Shown piece after piece: positions 7,943 through 11,151 of a DNA stretch of 11,151 bases. This stretch comes from Oscillospiraceae bacterium. GTDB taxonomy: Bacteria; Bacillota; Clostridia; Oscillospirales; Ruminococcaceae. The stretch is taken from contig JAHHTS010000072.1 of assembly GCA_020024475.1 (NCBI GenBank), positions 1 through 11,151 on the forward strand. Reading direction: 5' to 3'. Position 1 is the first letter of the stretch, and each line of letters starts with the position of its first letter. The notes below the pieces were generated by a model that was given only the letters and a program-made list of their open reading frames with translations, had not been told where the DNA came from and ran no database searches. The position numbers and the translations under genes were made by a program.

Positions 7943-9118
7943 TTATCGAAGTCTTTTCTCTCGAATAAATACAATTCTACCTTGTACTTCAAAATGTACA
8001 TTTGCTCCCATTTCAAATAACCGCAGGAATGTATATATATCTGTATATTTATCTAAATTACCGGAAAATTTTATCTTTTTTAACTTATTACTTTCAAATA
8101 CAAATTCGACATCATACCATCGTGCCAATGTTTGCATGATTTTTTCTAAAGATTCTCCTTGAAAAGACAAACGATTTTCTTTCCAACTTATAAAATAGTC
8201 TACATTTACTTTTTGTACAACCGCTTGGCTATATTCTTTTCCCCATATTACTTGTTCTCCTGGATTCAACGTTACCGCCTGTACATTTTTATTTACAAAT
8301 AATACACTTCCCTCCACTAATGTTGTTGCTACGACAGCATCTTCAGGATAGCACTTCACATTAAACTCTGTCCCCAAAACTTTCACTTGCCCCAACTGTG
8401 TATTTACAATAAAGGGAGAATTATTATTCTTTACAACATCAAAATAAGCTTCCCCTCCTAATTTAATTTCACGACATTTAGTTGAAAAAATTACGGGAAA
8501 CTCTATCCATGAATCAGAATTCATCCAAACTTGTGTTCCATCAGACAATTTTAACATATACATACCACCACGAGGAACTTCAATTCGATTTACAACTAAA
8601 GAATCATATGCATACTTATGTATAGAGGAATATTTTAATCCAATAGAATCGGCTGTGACGAAAGCCATATCACCTTCTTGCAGACACTGCTCTTCTTTTC
8701 CCAATACTACTTTTTGACCATTAGAACGAATCAACAATGCTTTTTTTTCAACAGATTGTATTTCAGCATTAACAACATCCAAAGAAGATACAATTTCCTT
8801 TTTAATAGTCAATAATAATACACAACCTAAGACTACACATGCAACAGAACTTGTCCAAATTCCAATACGTACCCATCTTCTCCACACATCACGTTTTTTC
8901 ATCAATAAAAATGCTTTCTTGCCATTAAAACGTTTCCTATTTTCTAAGCATTCCTCCATATATCGAACATCGATCAATTTATTGGCAAGAGCTTCAAGTT
9001 GTTCATCTTTACATACAACTTCAGTTTCATCCAATAAAGAAGATGCTACTTTATCAACAACAAGCTTTGATTTATTATATATATCCTCCCATTCCATTTT
9101 TGTCATAAAAAAATACAA
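7943..9118 (-). CDS. FecR-like transmembrane anti-sigma factor
   Basis: 391 residues with the usual three-part plan. The N-terminal cytoplasmic part (1-80, basic near 61-84) should hold the sigma factor. One transmembrane helix lies at about 84-105 (IGIWTSSVACVVLGCVLLLT). The periplasmic FecR domain contains VPRGGMYMLKLSDGTQVWMN at 181-200, WIEFPVIF, LGGEAYFDV and VLGTEFNVKCY. The C-terminal DUF4974 domain (about 315-388) starts LSFQGESLEKIMQTLARWYD and includes KIKFSGNLDKYTDIYTFL. In such systems the periplasmic part contacts the STN domain of the cognate SusC, here the next gene. Met1, Met5 and Met8 are all possible starts; Met5 or Met8 would give a more ordinary N-terminus. The gene follows the sigma gene after 58 bases. 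An A8 tract (coding strand; 8741-8748) lies at codons 124-126 just after the membrane helix. Confidence 0.93.
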   Translation of the reverse strand: MYFFMTKMEWEDIYNKSKLVVDKVASSLLDETEVVCKDEQLEALANKLIDVRYMEECLENRKRFNGKKAFLLMKKRDVWRRWVRIGIWTSSVACVVLGCVLLLTIKKEIVSSLDVVNAEIQSVEKKALLIRSNGQKVVLGKEEQCLQEGDMAFVTADSIGLKYSSIHKYAYDSLVVNRIEVPRGGMYMLKLSDGTQVWMNSDSWIEFPVIFSTKCREIKLGGEAYFDVVKNNNSPFIVNTQLGQVKVLGTEFNVKCYPEDAVVATTLVEGSVLFVNKNVQAVTLNPGEQVIWGKEYSQAVVQKVNVDYFISWKENRLSFQGESLEKIMQTLARWYDVEFVFESNKLKKIKFSGNLDKYTDIYTFLRLFEMGANVHFEVQGRIVFIREKRLR

Positions 9119-9176
9119 TTATAGACACCTTGAAGAAAGGAACGGGTGACAAAATAATAAATTATTTATCAATAAA

Positions 9177-9731
9177 TTACACAAATAATATACTTATCAC
9201 CACGAACCATAAATCACCAAGTTGCTCACGAACAAGCGCATACACTCTTTTTTTTTGAGTTTTCACTGTATTTTCAGATATTCCCATTTTATTCGCAATT
9301 TCCTTTATTTTTTCACCTTTCATACTATACAATAAGATTTTTTTTTGCTGTTCAGGTAAATGTGAAATTACAGAATAAAACCGTGCAATAGCTTCTTCCT
9401 CCAAAGCCATCTCGATTCCTTCACTCTCTTGCATATCTGCAAACCAAAATTCATGAATCTTTTTAGCACGTCGTTTATCTCGAATATAGTTAAGAGAAGT
9501 ATTATAAACAGAATGGTATAAATAAGCAGTAATAACTTTTACTTCACCAAAAGAGAGACTAGAATGCCAAAGCTTAATCAATATATTTTGCACAATATCT
9601 TCAGCAACCTGAGTATCACCTATAATTTTTGTAGAATAACAGCATAATGGAGCATAAAAATAATCGTACAACTCTACCCAAGCTTGCTCTTCTTTACGAT
9701 TGACACCATCCAAAAAATGCTTGTCTTCCAT
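9177..9731 (-). CDS. ECF RNA polymerase sigma-70 factor, FecI-like (Bacteroidota type)
   Basis: 184 residues, a normal length for this family. Region 2 (about 16-85) contains AEDIVQNILIKLW at 43-55, the core-binding and -10 recognition part. A linker leads to region 4 (about 116-168) with LPEQQKKILLYSMKGEKIKE and the helix-turn-helix EIANKMGISENTVKTQKKRV. The last 12 residues (DLWFVVISILFV) are strikingly hydrophobic, as seen in many Bacteroidota FecI-like proteins. It heads the operon and presumably directs polymerase to this locus when released by the FecR protein downstream. A purine-rich AAAGGAAA (9736-9743) in front of the ATG supports this start. Two A9 tracts on the coding strand (9338-9346, codons 128-131; 9248-9256, codons 159-162) fall inside region 4; loss or gain of one A would destroy the DNA-binding domain. 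Confidence 0.95.
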   Translation of the reverse strand: MEDKHFLDGVNRKEEQAWVELYDYFYAPLCCYSTKIIGDTQVAEDIVQNILIKLWHSSLSFGEVKVITAYLYHSVYNTSLNYIRDKRRAKKIHEFWFADMQESEGIEMALEEEAIARFYSVISHLPEQQKKILLYSMKGEKIKEIANKMGISENTVKTQKKRVYALVREQLGDLWFVVISILFV

Positions 9732-9735
9732 TTTA

Positions 9736-9743
9736 TTTCCTTT
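9736..9743 (-). promoter_or_regulatory. Ribosome-binding-site-like AAAGGAAA before the sigma gene
   Basis: Read on the minus strand, AAAGGAAA ends four bases before the ATG of the sigma factor. It supports the chosen start, although Bacteroidota rely less on Shine-Dalgarno pairing than other bacteria. Confidence 0.35.
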
Positions 9744-9894
9744 AAATCAAAATTTTTATATCACTTTCCCATTAACATATAGTACTATACGCATTGACAG
9801 AATCAAACTAATAAAAAATTCAAGTCGTAGTTTTTTACAACAAGTTATAAATCAATAGTTTGTGCATAATAAGTCAAAAATATATCCGTAATCT

Positions 9895-10011
9895 TTAAGA
9901 GTACATTTTAAAGAACAAAGATTTAACGCTTTTATTGTTTCTTAACTCACTTGAGTAGCAATATAAGCGGTTTCTTCTTTTTTTCGGTGCAATTTGTTTC
10001 CGATATTCCAT
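9895..10011 (-). CDS. Possible 38-residue basic peptide or truncated 5' gene end
   Basis: ATG at 10009-10011 opens a 38-codon frame ending at TAA 9895-9897. The product begins MEYRKQIAPKKRRNRLYCYS and is strongly basic, with no membrane segment. It is preceded, 30-odd bases upstream, by TACCTTTG, a perfect match to the Bacteroidota -7 element, which is the main reason to list it. The stop is followed only by the upstream region of the sigma gene. It could be a real small gene, the remaining N-terminus of a deleted gene (for instance from a mobile element) whose promoter survived, or a chance ORF in the operon leader. I do not recognise the sequence. Confidence 0.25.
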   Translation of the reverse strand: MEYRKQIAPKKRRNRLYCYSSELRNNKSVKSLFFKMYS

Positions 10012-10041
10012 TTCTGTTTTAGCTCATTGTCTAAGCTACTA

Positions 10042-10049
10042 CAAAGGTA
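10042..10049 (-). promoter_or_regulatory. Bacteroidota -7 promoter element (TACCTTTG)
   Basis: The minus-strand octamer TACCTTTG fits the Bacteroides sigma-ABfr -7 consensus TAnnTTTG exactly. The matching -33 TTTG at 19-21 bases upstream is poor. It would drive transcription leftward through the 38-codon ORF and possibly on into the sigma factor gene about 310 bases away. Confidence 0.35.
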
Positions 10050-10085
10050 ATGTGTTTTCAGAAATTTAGCGTGAGTTTTCTGAGT

Positions 10086-10099
10086 AATCTTGCAAGATT
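10086..10099. repeat. 14-bp perfect palindrome AATCTTGCAAGATT
   Basis: The sequence equals its own reverse complement. It lies about 37 bases upstream of the candidate -7 box (relative to leftward transcription) and 18 bases from a second perfect palindrome, as would be expected for a dimeric regulator site, though no regulator is known here. Confidence 0.6.
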
Positions 10100-10117
10100 C
10101 TCATGAATAAGATAACT

Positions 10118-10133
10118 ACCACATATATGTGGT
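10118..10133. repeat. 16-bp perfect palindrome ACCACATATATGTGGT
   Basis: The sequence equals its own reverse complement. It sits 18 bases from the palindrome at 10086-10099 and just before the second copy of the 15-bp direct repeat. It could be an operator or the end of a former mobile element. Confidence 0.6.
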
Positions 10134-10303
10134 GCGTTTTCAAAAATTTAATTTAATGTAAAAACAATGTTGCTTAGCTTATACTTCATTCACGCTGGAT
10201 ATACAAATAGAATCAGAGATTTATAGAAAAGAAATGTCAAGAGAATGATGTAATACCACAAAAACATGTAATTTTATGGCAAAATTCAAGACTATGATAA
10301 CAA

Positions 10304-10357
10304 AACACGTTTTGGAACAAGACTTTAATCACGATATAGTGCCTGCTCCCACATAAA
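10304..10357 (+). pseudogene. Probable AbiEi-like antitoxin C-terminal remnant
   Basis: Plus-strand translation reads KHVLEQDFNHDIVPAPT and stops at TAA 10355-10357. The DFNHDI..AP wording resembles the C-terminal end of the AbiEi-type antitoxins (DUF6088-like) that in Bacteroidota precede AbiEii, where a short HD(I/L)xLAPxW segment is common. It ends 19 bases before the ATG of the AbiEii relic, the expected gene order. The frame is open back to ATG 10277-10279, but upstream of that nothing recognisable remains. The match is short, so the call leans heavily on its position. Confidence 0.35.
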
Positions 10358-10376
10358 TAAAAATGATATTGCAACG

Positions 10377-10601
10377 ATGAAATTTATTGACTTGTCAAAA
10401 AAAGAACCGCACAGATGCGTTTAACCGTGTTTTATTTCTACAGAGCTGAACATACGACAGCGAGAAATAATAGAAAAAGATTGGTGGGTAACAGCTATCT
10501 TTCGAGCCTTATTCCGTCTCACATACACTCAACATTTATCTTTCAAGGGAGGTACATCATTAAGCAAGTGCTGGCGTTTATTCCGTTTGCAACGGATATA
10601 A
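10377..10601 (+). pseudogene. AbiEii/AbiGii-type nucleotidyltransferase toxin relic (N-terminal part)
   Basis: One plus-strand frame from ATG 10377 gives MKFIDLSKKEPHRCV, a TAA at 10422-10424, and then, in the same frame, STELNIRQREIIEKDWWVTA, IFRALFRLTYTQ and HLSFKGGTSLSKCWRLF before TAA 10599-10601. EKDWWVT and FKGGTSLSK are hallmark motifs of AbiEii nucleotidyltransferases; GGTSLSK is the nucleotide-binding loop of the fold. In intact proteins ERFSEDID, with the metal-binding acidic residues, follows at once. Here the frame is lost there; a shifted frame keeps FATDI, suggesting a small deletion near 10580-10587. The remaining 200-plus residues are gone. The copy is dead by two lesions plus truncation. 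Intact AbiE systems act as toxin-antitoxin and phage abortive infection modules. Confidence 0.8.
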
Positions 10602-11151
10602 TACTACTCTTGATGCGAAAATGAAATGTCCGAAATTCTTAAAAAAAATCGGACTTTGCAAAATACTTTGCGGTTTGATACCTCAATCCTGAATATATTA
10701 GGTCCGAATAATCCATTATGGGGTAGTTTTAACCGTACCCATCGTGAGACATCAATGCCGATACCCACAAATGAAAAATTTCTTATTAGCAGTGGAACAA
10801 AATAGTGATAAAACAGATTAAGGCAGTTTGAGATTGCTTTGGAAAACCAACAATAAATGAAAACTTTATGATATCAAATTAAATATAAAACCTGATAACT
10901 GAATTGAGTATTAATTTCGTATACAATTACTATCGGTTCAAAAATGAGAACCGACATTTCCGGCTTTTGCCAAAGTAAGAAAAAGAATTGAAACTATATT
11001 TCGCAACTATACCAATTTATGACTATAGGGAATTATGTAAAAGATAGTGACGGAGGAAGATTAGTGCATTTACAATCTTGCAATATATTAACTATAAATA
11101 TGCCCTAAATTAATTCCGCCAACGGGTAAGACCATTAAGAAACAAGCGTCA
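10602..11151. other. Gene-poor, apparently decayed terminal stretch
   Basis: No ORF of convincing length or content is visible on either strand. Short protein-like snatches occur, for example plus-strand RQFEIALENQQ ending at a stop (about 10821-10856) and a minus-strand tail ACFLMVLPVGGINLGHIYS ending at TAA 11088-11090 and open to the window edge. These may be the ends of further broken or neighbouring genes, but none is identifiable. The stretch looks like continued erosion of the accessory island that contained the AbiE genes. Confidence 0.4.

Larger units (their letters stand above)
10054..10150 (+). repeat. 15-bp direct repeat pair flanking the two palindromes
   Basis: GTTTTCAGAAATTTA at 10054-10068 and GTTTTCAAAAATTTA at 10136-10150 match at 14 of 15 positions in the same orientation. 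They enclose both palindromes. In such AT-rich DNA part of the match could be chance, but the ordered arrangement is noticeable. Confidence 0.45.
9732..10303. other. Intergenic stretch upstream of the operon, mostly without genes
   Basis: No ORF here has recognisable protein content apart from the 38-codon ORF listed separately. The sigma-gene side (9732-9890) should contain the operon promoter. The best vegetative-type match I see is TTAGTTTG on the minus strand (9804-9811), one base off TAnnTTTG and about 73 bases from the ATG, without a clear -33 element. An imperfect hairpin (TCTTTAA and TTAAAGA around a short loop, about 9892-9914) and the palindromes and direct repeat at 10054-10150 are the only other structures. 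Positions 10151-10303 show nothing I can support; they may be the eroded body of the AbiEi gene whose tail follows. Confidence 0.5.

Noticed and set aside
10050..10150. Invertible (phase-variable) promoter
   Set aside because: The palindromes are self-complementary single sites and the 15-bp repeats are direct, not inverted. I found no pair of separated inverted repeats flanking a promoter and no invertase gene.
10415..10624. 69-codon plus-strand ORF
   Set aside because: It is out of frame with the AbiEii motifs over most of its length; only its last residues (FATDI) may correspond to the original frame after a deletion.
1..11151. CRISPR array, tRNA or rRNA genes
   Set aside because: No regularly spaced repeats, no cloverleaf-like sequence with the usual TTCGAATC-type arm, and no rRNA-like segment were seen on either strand.

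Overview
The window is AT-rich Bacteroidota DNA, most likely from a gut Bacteroidales. Evidence is the complete SusC/SusD-type outer-membrane uptake locus with its own ECF sigma/anti-sigma pair, Bacteroidota lipoprotein signals, a TAnnTTTG-type promoter box, and relics of IS256 and AbiE genes of the kind found in that phylum. The wording of the sigma factor and of the SusC N-terminus resembles Odoribacteraceae (Butyricimonas/Odoribacter), but that is an impression from family knowledge, not a demonstration.

Layout. (1) Positions 1-755 are a graveyard on the minus strand: a 35-base perfect-stem hairpin (57-91), a broken IS256-family transposase (about 121-466), and a broken, unrecognised coding stretch (about 467-747) directly behind the last intact gene. 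(2) Positions 756-9731 hold six tightly packed minus-strand genes, in transcription order: ECF sigma factor (9177-9731), FecR-like anti-sigma factor (7943-9118), STN-domain SusC-like TonB-dependent transporter (4526-7903), SusD-like lipoprotein (3148-4518), DUF4843-type lipoprotein (2318-3148) and PKD-like lipoprotein (756-2306). (3) Positions 9732-10303 are non-coding or decayed, with a candidate minus-strand promoter, a 38-codon ORF, and a cluster of palindromes and a direct repeat. (4) Positions 10304-10601 on the plus strand are a truncated AbiE toxin-antitoxin relic: a probable AbiEi tail followed by an AbiEii nucleotidyltransferase N-terminus with an in-frame stop. (5) From 10602 to the end no intact gene is visible.

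How the genes should work together. By analogy with FecIRA and Bacteroides SusC/D systems, ligand binding by the SusD/SusC pair (helped by the two accessory surface lipoproteins) is sensed through the STN domain of SusC. STN contacts the periplasmic part of the FecR protein, which releases the sigma factor to transcribe the operon. There is no glycoside hydrolase, polysaccharide lyase, sulfatase or peptidase in the window, so the ligand cannot be read from the sequence. The intact operon is of a known type. The less ordinary observations are the lost coding stretch behind it, the decayed AbiE and IS256 genes on its flanks, two A9 tracts in the sigma gene, and a 39-base gap between anti-sigma and susC that leaves little room for a separate susC promoter. 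I saw no convincing wholly new system.
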